From assembly GCF_902859745.1 (NCBI RefSeq), contig NZ_CADIJW010000008.1, forward strand, positions 102,009 to 166,008: a stretch of 64,000 nt of DNA, in the 5' to 3' direction. The stretch comes from Achromobacter dolens (GTDB lineage Bacteria; Pseudomonadota; Gammaproteobacteria; Burkholderiales; Burkholderiaceae_B). The notes below the pieces were generated by a model. It did no database searches, was not told where the DNA came from, and saw only the letters and a program-made list of their open reading frames with translations. The position numbers were made by a program, and so were the translations under genes. Position 1 is the first letter of the stretch. Each line of letters opens with the position of its first letter. Positions 44,204 through 53,014 of the stretch are shown piece by piece.

Positions 44204-44280
44204 TGGGGAGTCGCCAAGCTGGTTAAGGCACCGGATTTTGATTCCGGCATGCGAAGGTTCGAATCCTTCCTCCCCAGCCA
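44204..44280 (+). tRNA. tRNA-Gln (anticodon TTG)
   Basis: A 77-nt cloverleaf with acceptor stem TGGGGAG (44204-44210) pairing with CTCCCCA (44270-44276), discriminator G and an encoded CCA at 44278-44280. The anticodon arm CCGGA-TTTTGAT-TCCGG shows TTG, reading CAA. The T-loop GGTTCGAATCC is canonical. It begins 1 bp after the ispE stop codon. Confidence 0.97.
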
Positions 44281-44295
44281 ACCGAATACATAACA

Positions 44296-44347
44296 AAGCT
44301 GTTGAACACGCCTGTAAGACACTGGCCCGGGTTCAGCAGCTTTTTTA
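44296..44347 (+). terminator. Terminator after tRNA-Gln
   Basis: AAGCTGTTGAAC (44296-44307) and GTTCAGCAGCTT (44331-44342) pair at 11 of 12 positions around a 23-nt loop, followed by a T run into 44347. The loop is unusually long for a terminator. Confidence 0.7.
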
Positions 44348-44415
44348 TTTTCCGGTTCCAGCAGGTTCTCGCATCACCTCGTTAGTGTCTCGAAACGACC
44401 ATCGCATCATCCATC

Positions 44416-45366
44416 ATGGCAAACGATAGCTTCATGATCTTCACGGGCACGGCCAACACTCGGCTGGCCGTGGACGTAGTCAACCACCTCGATATGTCCC
44501 TGGGCAAGATGACCGTCGGTCGCTTCTCGGACGGCGAGGTGATGGTCGAGATCAACGAGAACGTGCGCGGCAAGGACGTCTTCGTCCTGCAGCCCACCTG
44601 TGCGCCTACCAATGACAACCTGATGGAAATCATGGTGATGGTCGATGCCCTGCGCCGCGCCTCGGCCGGCCGCATCACCGCCGCCATTCCGTATTTCGGC
44701 TACGCCCGCCAGGACCGCCGCCCGCGCTCGGCGCGCGTCGCGATCTCGGCCAAGGTCGTGGCCAACATGCTGCAAGTGGCTGGCGTCGACCGCGTCCTGA
44801 CGATGGACCTGCACGCCGACCAGATCCAGGGCTTCTTCGACATTCCCGTGGACAACATCTACGCCGGTCCGATTTTGCTGGGCGACATCTGGCGCCGCAA
44901 TTTCTCGAACCTGGTCGTCGTGTCCCCGGACATCGGCGGCGTGGTGCGCGCCCGCGCGCTGGCCAAGCAGCTCGAAGCCGACCTGGCCATCATCGACAAG
45001 CGTCGTCCGCGCGCCAACGTGTCGGAAGTGATGAACATCATCGGTGAAGTCGACGGCCGCACCTGCATCATCATGGACGACATGGTCGACACCGCCGGCA
45101 CGCTGTGCAAGGCGGCCCAGGCCCTGAAGGACCGCGGCGCCGGCGCCGTCTACGCCTATTGCACGCACCCCGTGCTATCGGGCGGCGCCATCGACCGCAT
45201 CGAGGCGTCGGAACTGGACGAACTGGTCGTCACCGACACCATTCCGCTCTCCGAGCAAGGCCAGGCCAGCGGCAAGATCCGTCAGTTGTCGTGCGCCGCG
45301 CTCCTGGGCGAGACCATCCTGCGTATCTCGAACGCGGAATCGGTCAGCTCGCTGTTCGTCGACTGA
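44416..45366 (+). CDS. prs: Ribose-phosphate pyrophosphokinase
   Basis: Makes PRPP from ribose 5-phosphate and ATP for nucleotide, His and Trp synthesis. The 316 residues are standard for class I enzymes. Visible are [38 protein letters not shown] (catalytic flexible loop) near residue 95, [17 protein letters not shown] near residue 130, and the PRPP loop [17 protein letters not shown] near residue 218. It follows the tRNA-Gln terminator and precedes rplY, the standard betaproteobacterial order. Confidence 0.97.
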   Translation: MANDSFMIFTGTANTRLAVDVVNHLDMSLGKMTVGRFSDGEVMVEINENVRGKDVFVLQPTCAPTNDNLMEIMVMVDALRRASAGRITAAIPYFGYARQDRRPRSARVAISAKVVANMLQVAGVDRVLTMDLHADQIQGFFDIPVDNIYAGPILLGDIWRRNFSNLVVVSPDIGGVVRARALAKQLEADLAIIDKRRPRANVSEVMNIIGEVDGRTCIIMDDMVDTAGTLCKAAQALKDRGAGAVYAYCTHPVLSGGAIDRIEASELDELVVTDTIPLSEQGQASGKIRQLSCAALLGETILRISNAESVSSLFVD

Positions 45367-45388
45367 CGTCAGCCCCCACCGTTTTTTG

Positions 45389-45412
45389 TGTCCTGCTGGT
45401 CGCGGCAGGACA
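45389..45412 (+). repeat. Inverted repeat between prs and rplY
   Basis: TGTCCTGC and GCAGGACA form an 8-bp perfect stem around an 8-nt loop, just upstream of the terminator at 45419. It may extend the transcript end or act in an rplY leader. Confidence 0.5.
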
Positions 45413-45418
45413 CAAGCA

Positions 45419-45449
45419 ACACGGCGCACCTGTTGTGCGCCGTGTCTTT
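45419..45449 (+). terminator. Terminator after prs
   Basis: ACACGGCGCAC (45419-45429), loop CTGTT, GTGCGCCGTGT (45435-45445), followed by CTTT. A perfect 11-bp stem with a short T tail; it separates prs from rplY. Confidence 0.75.
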
Positions 45450-45494
45450 AACCGGTGAAGTCCGCTTCGCCATTTTTTGTTTTTGGAGTTTTCC

Positions 45495-46109
45495 ATGAAA
45501 TTCACTGCCACTGCGCGTAGCGTCCAGGGTTCGAGTGCGAGCCGCCGCCTGCGCCGCGCGGGCCGCGTTCCCGCCATCGTCTATGGTGGTTCGGCTGCCC
45601 CGCTGAACATCGAACTCGACCACAACGAGATTTACCACGCCCTGCGCAAGGAAGAGTTCCACGCTTCGATCCTGCAAATGCAGCTCGAAGGCGCCAAGGA
45701 CGAACAGGTCCTGCTGCGTTCGGTTCAATGGCACGCTTACAAGCCGCAAGTCCTGCACGTGGACTTCCAGCGCGTCGACGCCAACCAGGCGCTGCGCACC
45801 AAGGTGCCGCTGCACTTCGTGAACGCTGAAGTCTCGCCGGCCGTCAAGCTGAGCGGCGCGATCATCAGCCACGTCGCCACCGAACTGGAAATCACGTGCC
45901 TGCCGTCGGCGCTGCCCCAGTTCATCGAAGTCAACCTGGCCGACATCCTGGCCGGCGCTTCGATCCACCTGGCCGACATCAAGCTGCCGATGGGCGTGAC
46001 CTACGTCCCGCACGGTGGTGAAGAGAACCCGCTGCTGGCCGCCGCTGTCGTCAAGGGTGGCGCTGCCGCCGACGACGCCGACGCCGCTCCGGCCGCTCCC
46101 GCCGCCTAA
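45495..46109 (+). CDS. rplY: 50S ribosomal protein L25/Ctc
   Basis: 5S rRNA-binding ribosomal protein of the long CTC type: 204 residues, an N-terminal L25 barrel ([30 protein letters not shown]) plus a C-terminal TL5/Ctc domain ending in an Ala-rich acidic tail. ATG 45495 follows a TTTGGAGTTTTCC ribosome site; an in-frame upstream start would add a few unlikely residues. It is bounded by a terminator on each side and so is probably monocistronic. Confidence 0.96.
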   Translation: MKFTATARSVQGSSASRRLRRAGRVPAIVYGGSAAPLNIELDHNEIYHALRKEEFHASILQMQLEGAKDEQVLLRSVQWHAYKPQVLHVDFQRVDANQALRTKVPLHFVNAEVSPAVKLSGAIISHVATELEITCLPSALPQFIEVNLADILAGASIHLADIKLPMGVTYVPHGGEENPLLAAAVVKGGAAADDADAAPAAPAA

Positions 46110-46151
46110 GTCCTGTCGGAAAGCCTCGGCTTTCCGGCGGCTTGCGCCCGA

Positions 46152-46187
46152 AACCCTGCGTGTGCATTTGCATGCGCAGGGTTTTTT
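46152..46187 (+). terminator. Terminator after rplY
   Basis: AACCCTGCG (46152-46160) pairs with CGCAGGGTT (46175-46183); inner TGTGCA/TGCATG bases extend the stem. A T run ends at 46187. It ends the rplY message 20 bp before pth. Confidence 0.85.
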
Positions 46188-46206
46188 GGTTTAAACACCC
46201 CCCATC

Positions 46207-46803
46207 ATGTCTATTCCCATACGCCTCATCGTGGGATTGGGTAACCCCGGTCCCGACTACGAAACCACCCGCCACAACGCGGGCTTCTGGCTGGCCGACC
46301 ACCTGGCGGACGACCTGCGCGCCTCGTTCGCGCTGGAGAAGTCGTTCTTCGGCATGGTGGCCAAATCCCGCCTGGGGGCCGACAACGTGCTGCTGCTCAA
46401 GCCCAACACCTACATGAACCGTTCCGGCCAGGCGGTCGGGGCGCTGGCGCGCTTCTACAAGCTGACGCCGGAGCAGGTGCTGGTGCTGCACGACGAACTC
46501 GACCTGATGCCGGGCCAGGTGAAACTCAAGCAGGGCGGCGGCCACGCCGGCCACAATGGCCTGAAGGACATCCAGGCCGCGCTCGGCAGCCCGAACTTCT
46601 GGCGCCTGCGCATCGGCATCGGCCATCCGCGCACGCTCGGCCTGGCGCAGCAGGTGGCGGACTTCGTGCTGCACCCGCCGCGCCGCGAGGAGCAGAAGGA
46701 GATCGAGGCGGTCATCGACCGCTGCCGCGCCGTGGTGCCCGCCATGCTGGCCGGCGACTTCGCGCTGGCCACCCGCCAGCTGCACAGCGGCAACGACGCC
46801 TGA
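46207..46803 (+). CDS. pth: Peptidyl-tRNA hydrolase
   Basis: Releases tRNA from drop-off peptidyl-tRNA. 198 residues. [19 protein letters not shown] contains the catalytic His (about residue 26), [16 protein letters not shown] carries the Asn/Met substrate residues near 70, and [27 protein letters not shown] the remaining active-site motif near 100. Its stop TGA shares bases with the ATG of the CPBP protease gene (TGATG at 46801-46805). Confidence 0.96.
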   Translation: MSIPIRLIVGLGNPGPDYETTRHNAGFWLADHLADDLRASFALEKSFFGMVAKSRLGADNVLLLKPNTYMNRSGQAVGALARFYKLTPEQVLVLHDELDLMPGQVKLKQGGGHAGHNGLKDIQAALGSPNFWRLRIGIGHPRTLGLAQQVADFVLHPPRREEQKEIEAVIDRCRAVVPAMLAGDFALATRQLHSGNDA

Positions 46804-47582
46804 TGGACGGCGCTCCGGCTTCCGCCGAATCGCGCAAGCTGCGCTTCCGCAGTGAGCTGGCGGATTTCTGGCGCTTCGTGCGCCGGCCGCGTCCGCTGCG
46901 GCGTCTGTCCGGCCGCACGCCGGCGATCGGCTGGGTGTCGGACTGGTGGCCGGGCGTCGGCCCCGGACGCCTGCTGGCGTGGGCCGCGGTGCTGTGGCTG
47001 ATCAACCTGTTCGCCCTGGGGCCGGTGGCGGTCGCCGCGGCCGGCGTCGGCGGCGTCACGCATCGGCTGGACCCGGCCAACATCCCCTGGCTGACGGCGG
47101 TGATCTGGGCCCCGCTGGTCGAGGAAATGCTGTTCCGCTACGGCCTGCGACGTCCCAGGCAGGCGCTGTGGCTGTGCCCGGCGTTGCTGCCGGTGGTGCT
47201 GTACGGCCCGCGCATCTGGACCGGCCTGCTGCTGGCCGCCTTCGTGCTGCTGGCCTGCTGGTCGCTGCGGCCGCGCCCCGAGCCGCTCAAGGGCTGGAAC
47301 ACCGCCTGGCGGCGGCATTACCTGAAACACTTCGGCTGGGTCTTCCACCTGGTGGCGCTGACCTTCGCCGCCGTGCACCTGACCAACTTCGTCTTCAACC
47401 ACACGCCGTACTGGCTGCTGCCGCTGCTGGTGCTGCCGCAATGGGTCACCGGCCTGGTGCTGGGCTGGATCCGCATCCGCCGGGGCATCGGCGCGGCGAT
47501 CGCGCTGCACGCCATGTTCAACGCCGGCCCCATTTTGCTGATCTGGGCCGTGATGCGCTGGGCCCCCACGGCGGCCGGTTGA
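46803..47582 (+). CDS. CPBP-family intramembrane glutamic protease
   Basis: Polytopic membrane protein of 259 residues carrying all three CPBP (Abi/Rce1) motifs: EEMLFRYGLRRP (EExxxR) near residue 106, FAAVHLTNF (FxxxH) near residue 188 and HAMFNAG (HxxxN) near residue 236. About six hydrophobic segments are present. Such enzymes cleave within membranes or process bacteriocin-like or prenylated substrates; the target here is unknown. It is translationally coupled to pth by an overlapping TGATG. Confidence 0.85.
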   Translation: MDGAPASAESRKLRFRSELADFWRFVRRPRPLRRLSGRTPAIGWVSDWWPGVGPGRLLAWAAVLWLINLFALGPVAVAAAGVGGVTHRLDPANIPWLTAVIWAPLVEEMLFRYGLRRPRQALWLCPALLPVVLYGPRIWTGLLLAAFVLLACWSLRPRPEPLKGWNTAWRRHYLKHFGWVFHLVALTFAAVHLTNFVFNHTPYWLLPLLVLPQWVTGLVLGWIRIRRGIGAAIALHAMFNAGPILLIWAVMRWAPTAAG

Positions 47583-47677
47583 GCCGTCCGTCCCCCTGGG
47601 CGCGGTCATCATGCCGCGCCGCCCGGCGGGGTAAACTAGAACGTTAACGATCAATACCGTACTTACACAGGATTCCC

Positions 47678-48769
47678 ATGGCTCTGCAATGCGGCATCGT
47701 CGGCCTGCCCAACGTTGGCAAATCGACACTCTTCAATGCTCTGACCCGCGCCGGCATCGCCGCCGAGAACTATCCGTTCTGCACCATCGAGCCGAACGTC
47801 GGCGTGGTCGAGGTGCCGGATCCGCGTCTGCAGAAGCTGGCCGAGATCGTCAAGCCCGAGCGCATCCTGTCGGCCACGGTCGAATTCGTCGACATCGCCG
47901 GCCTGGTGGCGGGCGCCAGCAAGGGCGAAGGCCTGGGCAACCAGTTCCTCTCGCACATCCGCGAAACCGACGCCATCGTCAACGTGGTGCGCTGCTTCGA
48001 GGATCCCAACGTGATCCACGTGGCCGGCAAGGTCGACCCGATCGCCGACATCGAAGTCATCGAAACAGAACTGGCGCTGGCCGACCTGCAGACCGCCGAA
48101 AAGGCCCTGCAACGCCACCAGAAGACCGCCCGTTCCGGCGACAAGGAATCGCAGCGCATCGTCGCCGTGCTGGAAAAGTGCGTGGCGCAACTGAACGAAG
48201 CCAAGCCGATCCGCGCGCTCGACCTGTCCACCGAGGAAAAGGCCGACATCGCCCAGCTCTGCTTCATCACCGCCAAGCGCGCGATGTACGTGGGCAACGT
48301 GGCCGACGACGGCTTCACCAACAACCCGCTGCTGGACCGCCTGACCGAATTCGCCGCCGCCCGCAACGCGCCGGTGGTCGCCATCTGCGCCGCCATCGAA
48401 TCGGAAATCGTCGACCTGGACGACGCCGACCGCCAGGCCTTCCTGTCGGACATGGGCATGGAAGAACCGGGCCTGAACCGCCTGATCCGCGCCGCCTTCA
48501 AACTGCTGGGCCTGCAGACCTACTTCACCGCCGGCGTCAAGGAAGTGCGCGCCTGGACCGTGCCGATCGGCGCCACCGCGCCCCAGGCCGCGGGCGTGAT
48601 CCACACCGACTTCGAACGCGGCTTCATCCGCGCGCAGACCATCGCTTACGAAGACTTCATCGCCTACAAGGGTGAGCAGGGCGCGAAGGAAGCGGGCAAG
48701 ATGCGGGCGGAAGGCAAGGAATACATCGTGCAGGATGGCGATGTGATGAATTTCTTGTTCAACGTCTGA
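47678..48769 (+). CDS. ychF: Redox-regulated ATPase YchF
   Basis: OBG-type P-loop ATPase that binds ribosomes and modulates oxidative-stress responses. 363 residues, exactly family length. P-loop [15 protein letters not shown] at residues 8-22, the DxxG equivalent [20 protein letters not shown] near residue 70, a helical coiled-coil insertion, and the TGS/DUF933 C-terminus ending [13 protein letters not shown]. It marks the left border of the foreign patch, which begins within a few dozen bases of its stop. Confidence 0.96.
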   Translation: MALQCGIVGLPNVGKSTLFNALTRAGIAAENYPFCTIEPNVGVVEVPDPRLQKLAEIVKPERILSATVEFVDIAGLVAGASKGEGLGNQFLSHIRETDAIVNVVRCFEDPNVIHVAGKVDPIADIEVIETELALADLQTAEKALQRHQKTARSGDKESQRIVAVLEKCVAQLNEAKPIRALDLSTEEKADIAQLCFITAKRAMYVGNVADDGFTNNPLLDRLTEFAAARNAPVVAICAAIESEIVDLDDADRQAFLSDMGMEEPGLNRLIRAAFKLLGLQTYFTAGVKEVRAWTVPIGATAPQAAGVIHTDFERGFIRAQTIAYEDFIAYKGEQGAKEAGKMRAEGKEYIVQDGDVMNFLFNV

Positions 48770-49112
48770 TCGGGGCGGTCCATTCTTAGTTAATTGCTGG
48801 GTGCTCGACAGTCCATGGTGGTTGTGAAAGGTCTTCCACACCCCTGCTATGGTCTGCCGAGTGCCAATCGCTCGTCCGACTCTGGACGATTGCGTTGAAG
48901 TTAAGGGTTGATGAGTCTGTCGTCGCGCGGCTTTGACTGGGGGCGTTCTGAGGGGGGCGTGAAGTCCAATTCGGCCACTTATTTGATGGCCGTCGAATAG
49001 CGGTAATGAATCCGCCAATGTGGGTAATGAGTCGGAGAATTACCCCGTTTGAACGTTGTGTGATGCGACACCTGCTGAATTGGTGTTGCCTTCCGGCTGT
49101 GTTCGTCTTGAA
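48770..49112. other. AT-richer intergenic stretch at the left edge of a foreign patch
   Basis: No supported gene. Base composition drops clearly against the neighbouring ychF. Two imperfect direct repeats, GGTAATGA at 49002 and 49023 (21 bp apart, with related flanks), lie near the right end and resemble operator half-sites or a mobile-element end. No transposase or clear terminal inverted repeat was found. Confidence 0.4.
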
Positions 49113-49313
49113 ATGATGCATTCACATGTCAAGATCTCATCGGCTTACGAGCTATTCCTGCAAGACCCGCATGAAGTAGCCGTCGAGTATGGTGATCCGA
49201 ATGAACCAATGGCCGAATACCAGCAAATCACCCAACGACTCGCCGAGACACGACGGACGCTGAAGACAGAACTACTGGCCGCGCTCAATGCCCCCGGTGG
49301 GGACGCAGCATGA
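49113..49313 (+). pseudogene. Probable 3' remnant of a type I restriction methylase gene (hsdM)
   Basis: A 66-residue frame from the ATG pair at 49113. FLQDPHEVAVEYGDPNEPMA followed by EYQQITQRLAETRRTLKTELL has the pattern of HsdM C-termini: a DPHE/P-rich link, then a charged helix with tyrosine at its start and Leu/Ala-rich end. The rest of HsdM is absent upstream, so only the end would remain. Its stop overlaps the start of the DUF1016 gene (ATGA at 49310), a typical coupling in restriction operons. It could instead be a small independent protein; I hold the HsdM reading at moderate confidence. Confidence 0.45.
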
Positions 49314-50350
49314 GCGACAAACCCGCCTCCTTGATGTCCGTGCCCGAAGGCTACGACCACTGGCTGGGAGAGCTGAAAGTCCGCATTTCCACGGCTCAAC
49401 AGCAGGCGGCGCGTGCGGTCAATCGCGAGTTGGTGCTGCTCTACTGGCAGATCGGTCAGGACATCTTGCAACGGCAGACCGAACAAGGCTGGGGAGCCAA
49501 GGTCATTGAGCGGCTGGCCCATGATCTGCGCACCGCTTTCCCTGACATGAAAGGGTTTTCCCCGCGCAACCTCAAGTACATGCGTGCCTTTGCCCAAGCC
49601 TGGCCGGATGCTTCATTTGTGCAAGAGGTGCTTGCACAATTGCCCTGGTATCACCAACTGGCGTTGCTGGACAAGCTGCCCAGCCATGAAGCCCGCCGTT
49701 GGTATGCTGCTCGGGCCATTGAGCATGGTTGGTCGCGCAATGTGCTGGTTATGCAGATTGAAGCCAGGCTGCTGGAACGCAATGGTCAGGCCGTCACCAA
49801 TTTCGACACGCGCTTGCCCGCGCCACAATCCGACCTTGCACGCGAGTCGCTAAAAGACCCCTACCGTTTTGACTTTCTCGGCCTGACCGAGGAAGCGCAG
49901 GAACGGGCAATCGAAAACGCCCTGGTCAAACACGTTACCGAGTTCCTGCTGGAGCTGGGCGCGGGTTTTGCCTTTGTTGGACGGCAAGTGTTGCTGAACG
50001 TGGGGGGTGAGGAGTTCTTCATCGACTTGCTGTTCTACCACCTGAAGCTGCGCTGTTACGTCGTCATCGAACTCAAGGGAGGCGCCTTCAGGCCAGAGCA
50101 TCTGGGGCAACTGGGTTTTTACCTCACCACCGTGGATCGTCAGGTCAAGCACGAACAGGACAACCCCACCATTGGCCTGCTGCTGTGCAAGAGCAAAAAC
50201 AAGGTGGTGGCCGAATACGCCTTGGGTGACAAAACACAACCCATGGGTATTGCTGAGTACAAACTGTTGGAATCCTTGCCTGAAGAACTGCAAACCAGCC
50301 TGCCTAGCATCGAACAGATCGAGCGAGAACTGGGAGGCGAGCATGAATAA
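49310..50350 (+). CDS. DUF1016/PDDEXK nuclease-domain protein (YhcG-like)
   Basis: Predicted nuclease, 346 residues. The N-terminal DUF1016 helical domain spans about residues 20-140 (VNRELVLLYWQIGQDILQRQ and FSPRNLKYMRAFAQAWPD). The C-terminal restriction-endonuclease-like domain spans about 190-330, with VLLNVGGEEFFIDLLFYH supplying the Asp and VVIELKGGAFRPE supplying Glu-x-Lys; the core is intact. These proteins occur alone or beside type I restriction genes. The codon and base usage is visibly less GC-rich than the flanking chromosome, indicating recent transfer. Its start overlaps the putative hsdM remnant and its end overlaps the next small ORF. Confidence 0.88.
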   Translation: MSDKPASLMSVPEGYDHWLGELKVRISTAQQQAARAVNRELVLLYWQIGQDILQRQTEQGWGAKVIERLAHDLRTAFPDMKGFSPRNLKYMRAFAQAWPDASFVQEVLAQLPWYHQLALLDKLPSHEARRWYAARAIEHGWSRNVLVMQIEARLLERNGQAVTNFDTRLPAPQSDLARESLKDPYRFDFLGLTEEAQERAIENALVKHVTEFLLELGAGFAFVGRQVLLNVGGEEFFIDLLFYHLKLRCYVVIELKGGAFRPEHLGQLGFYLTTVDRQVKHEQDNPTIGLLLCKSKNKVVAEYALGDKTQPMGIAEYKLLESLPEELQTSLPSIEQIERELGGEHE

Positions 50351-50474
50351 GCACACCGCCGAATGCTTGCGGGCATTAAAAATATATGAGGCTGACGAGG
50401 GCGCGAATCCGCTTGCGCCGGTAAGGGACCGGCGCAAGCGGTTGGTGGAGTACGCACTGCTCCGACACCGGTAG
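50343..50474 (+). CDS. Small ORF of unknown function containing a hairpin
   Basis: A 43-residue frame (MNKHTAECLRALKIYEADEG start, Arg-rich end) beginning inside the last codons of the nuclease gene, which would couple their translation. No family is recognised. Half of the ORF is occupied by a perfect 14-bp stem-loop (50409-50441), so the distal residues may be shaped by RNA or DNA structure and coding is uncertain. It ends 8 bp before the convergent TonB receptor stop. Confidence 0.35.
   Translation: MNKHTAECLRALKIYEADEGANPLAPVRDRRKRLVEYALLRHR
50409..50441. repeat. Perfect 14-bp inverted repeat
   Basis: CCGCTTGCGCCGGT (50409-50422), loop AAGGG, ACCGGCGCAAGCGG (50428-50441). There is no T run on either side, so it is not a classical terminator. 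It is GC-rich inside an otherwise lower-GC patch and sits at its right edge. Confidence 0.8.
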
Positions 50475-50482
50475 CGCAGTAT

Positions 50483-52777
50483 TCAAAACTTCGCCTGCAA
50501 GCTCAACGTCACCCGCCGCGGCTCGCCGTAGATCAATCCGTTATAGAACCCATACTGCCGGTAGTACGTCTTGTCGAACAGATTGCTGACGTTCAGCATG
50601 GCCGACAGATGGCGGTTGATGTCGTAGCGCGCCATCGCGTTGAACAGCGCATAGCCCTTCAGGGGAATCGGCGAGTCGTCGAAGCCGCCGCGGCCGTCCG
50701 GCCGGCCAGGGTAGGGCTCGGACACCGTCTTGCCTTGCCAGGTCAGGCCGCCGCCGATGGTCAGCCCCCGCAGCATTCCCTGCAGCCGGTAGGTGGTGTT
50801 CAGCCGCAGCAGATGGCGCGGGTCGGGGCGCTCGGCGGTGTCGGTGTTGCCGACGTCCAGATAGGTGTAGCCCAGATAGACGTTCCAGGCGGCCGTCACG
50901 GCGCCGGCGATTTCGGCGTCGACGCCCTTGACGATGACGCCCGTGCCCGTCCGGTAGGCCTGGTCGCCATCGGGCGTCAAGCTGTCGCCGTCTTTCAGGG
51001 CGACGTTCTTCTGCAGGCTGCGGAATGCCGACACGGCGGCATTGAGCGCGCCATTGAACCATTCGCCCTTGATGCCGGCCTCGTAGCTGGCGCCCGTGAT
51101 GGGCTTGAGGGTGTCGCCGCTTTCGTTCTTGCTGGTCTGCGGCGTGAATACGTCGGTGTAGCTGGCGTAGACCGAGTAGTTGGGCGTCAACCCGTAGACC
51201 AGGCCGTAGTAGGGCGTCCAGGCGTGGGCGGCGTTTTCGCCGGTGCGCGCGCCGCGGACACCCGCCGCGTTGTAGTTGTCACTGTGGATCTGGTAGGCGC
51301 TGCGGCGCAGCCCGGTGATCAGGGTCAGGTCGTCAGCGAGTTCGAAGCGGCCCGCGACGTAGCCGCCATAGAGCGTGGTCCGGGTGACGCGGCGGGCATC
51401 GGTGCGGAACGCGCGGATGTTGCCGTATTCGTCGCCGCGCCAGGCGCGCCAGTCCGCGACGGGCAGCTCGGTGCGGTATTGGCAGCGGCCCCGGAAGCCG
51501 GCGATGCCGTCGATGCTGCAGTTGCTGCTGTTGAAGGTCCACGACGGTTCGTCCATGCGCGAGCCGTTCACGCCGACTAGCAGTTCGTGCCGGCGTCCGA
51601 ACAGTTCCAGGGGGCCCGAGAGATCCAGCGAGAACGCGTCGGTTTCGCCTTCCGTCTCCGAATGGATGGCATTGAGGTAGGCGCCGCTGCCGTCCTGATT
51701 CCAATGGGGCCAGCGGACCCTGCCGTTGTTGACCTTGACCGCGCCCTTGTTGTTCAGGTCCGCGCGCGAGGTGTGGGCATAGTCGGCGCGCAGCTTCCAG
51801 TCGTTATCGAAGCGGTGGTCGAGCGAGGCGAACAGCGTCTTCGCTTCCATGTCGGTCTTGCTCCAGTCCGCCGCCAGGTTGACGTTGCGGCGGAAATGGG
51901 TCGGCGATCCGTCCGCGAACCAGGCGGGCACGTTGGCGCCCCATGAGGCGCCGTGGAAGATGCTGTGCTCGTACTGGAAGCCCAGGCCCACCTGCGTGTG
52001 GGCTGTCACATCCATGGCGATGCTGGCCAGGAACCCCTGCCGCTCGATGCTCGAGTGGTCGCGGAACACGTCGGAGTTCTCGCCGCTGAATACCAGGCGC
52101 GAGCGCACGCGCCCGTCCGCCGCCAGCGGGATGTTGATGTCGCCGACGGCATTCTTCTTGTTCCAGCTTCCGGTGCGCAGGGTCAGGCTCGCGCCGAGCT
52201 CGCGGCCGGGACGTTTGCGCACCAGGTCGACGGTGGCGGAGGGGTCGCCGGTGCCGCCCAACAATCCGTTTGCGCCCCGCACGATGCTGACGCGGTCGTA
52301 GAGATCCATGTTGATCGCGCCGCTGCCGCCGCTGTTGAACGAGGACCCGCCGATGACCGACAGGCCATCGACCTTGTAGTTGGTGATGTTGAATCCGCGT
52401 GCGCGGTAGGTGGTGCGCCCGCCGTTGTCCATTTCGACGAAAGTGATGCCCGTGGTGCTGCCCAGCACGTCGCCGATGGACTGCATGCCCTGGTCGTCCA
52501 TCTGCTGGCGGGTCACCACCGACACGGACTGGGGCGTTTCCTTGGGGCTGAGCGTCAGGCCGGTGGAGGCGCGGGTCGCGGGCACGGTATAGGCGCGTGT
52601 CGCCTCGGTGGATTCGTCTGCCTGGCCGCTCACTTCAATGGCCGGCAGCGTGGCGGGGCCGGGCGATGCGGTGCCGGCGCCATCCGGCTGCCGCGCCTGG
52701 AGAGGGGCGGACGCGGAGGCCAGGGCAAGCGTGATCAGGCCAAGCAGTACGGAAGAGCCCGACGAGTGGTGGTGCAT
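50483..52777 (-). CDS. TonB-dependent siderophore receptor
   Basis: Outer-membrane ferric-siderophore receptor, 764 residues from ATG 52777 (MHHHSSGSSVLLG), which begins a signal peptide ending near PLQARQ; the longer open frame was rejected. The plug domain starts at about residue 60 (TLSPKETPQSVSVVTRQQM) with VDGLSVIGG and the DRVSIVRGANGLL TonB-plug motif. The barrel ends in the aromatic-terminal LSLQAKF. There is no N-terminal STN signalling domain, so it is not a FecA-type transducer. No siderophore synthesis genes are nearby. Regulation by Fur is expected but I saw no clear Fur box in the AT-rich upstream bases 52800-52860. Confidence 0.92.
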   Translation of the reverse strand: MHHHSSGSSVLLGLITLALASASAPLQARQPDGAGTASPGPATLPAIEVSGQADESTEATRAYTVPATRASTGLTLSPKETPQSVSVVTRQQMDDQGMQSIGDVLGSTTGITFVEMDNGGRTTYRARGFNITNYKVDGLSVIGGSSFNSGGSGAINMDLYDRVSIVRGANGLLGGTGDPSATVDLVRKRPGRELGASLTLRTGSWNKKNAVGDINIPLAADGRVRSRLVFSGENSDVFRDHSSIERQGFLASIAMDVTAHTQVGLGFQYEHSIFHGASWGANVPAWFADGSPTHFRRNVNLAADWSKTDMEAKTLFASLDHRFDNDWKLRADYAHTSRADLNNKGAVKVNNGRVRWPHWNQDGSGAYLNAIHSETEGETDAFSLDLSGPLELFGRRHELLVGVNGSRMDEPSWTFNSSNCSIDGIAGFRGRCQYRTELPVADWRAWRGDEYGNIRAFRTDARRVTRTTLYGGYVAGRFELADDLTLITGLRRSAYQIHSDNYNAAGVRGARTGENAAHAWTPYYGLVYGLTPNYSVYASYTDVFTPQTSKNESGDTLKPITGASYEAGIKGEWFNGALNAAVSAFRSLQKNVALKDGDSLTPDGDQAYRTGTGVIVKGVDAEIAGAVTAAWNVYLGYTYLDVGNTDTAERPDPRHLLRLNTTYRLQGMLRGLTIGGGLTWQGKTVSEPYPGRPDGRGGFDDSPIPLKGYALFNAMARYDINRHLSAMLNVSNLFDKTYYRQYGFYNGLIYGEPRRVTLSLQAKF

Positions 52778-52981
52778 GACAATCCATCCCGGTTCATATG
52801 GAAAAAAGAAGCGCCATTGATTGGCATTTTTATTTATGCAATTGGCTGCCAGGGAATATGCCGGATGTCGGCCGGGTTGGCCCACGCTATGCGCAACGGG
52901 TCGGCAAAAGAAGACTTGTTTAAGGGGGCCAGCCGCGAGAGCGGGATCAGGCTGTGCGATCACGCGGTGCGCGGGGCTTCA

Positions 52982-53009
52982 CCGCCATGCCGACGCGTCG
53001 GCATGGCGG
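52982..53009. repeat. Perfect 28-bp palindrome
   Basis: CCGCCATGCCGACG (52982-52995) is followed without a gap by its exact complement CGTCGGCATGGCGG (52996-53009). It lies 5 bp beyond the ABC-F stop codon and about 205 bp upstream of the TonB receptor start. It lacks a T tail. It may be an mRNA 3' hairpin of the ABC-F gene or a protein-binding site. Confidence 0.85.
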
Positions 53010-53014
53010 AAGGC

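Noticed and set aside
48786-49121. 111-codon minus-strand open frame in the foreign patch
   Set aside because: No ribosome site or family pattern; a fleeting resemblance to IS-end sequence could not be supported by terminal repeats or a transposase.
52800-52870. Possible Fur box upstream of the TonB receptor
   Set aside because: The AT-rich bases contain only an imperfect dyad (TTGGCAT ... ATGCAAT) that does not match the Fur consensus.
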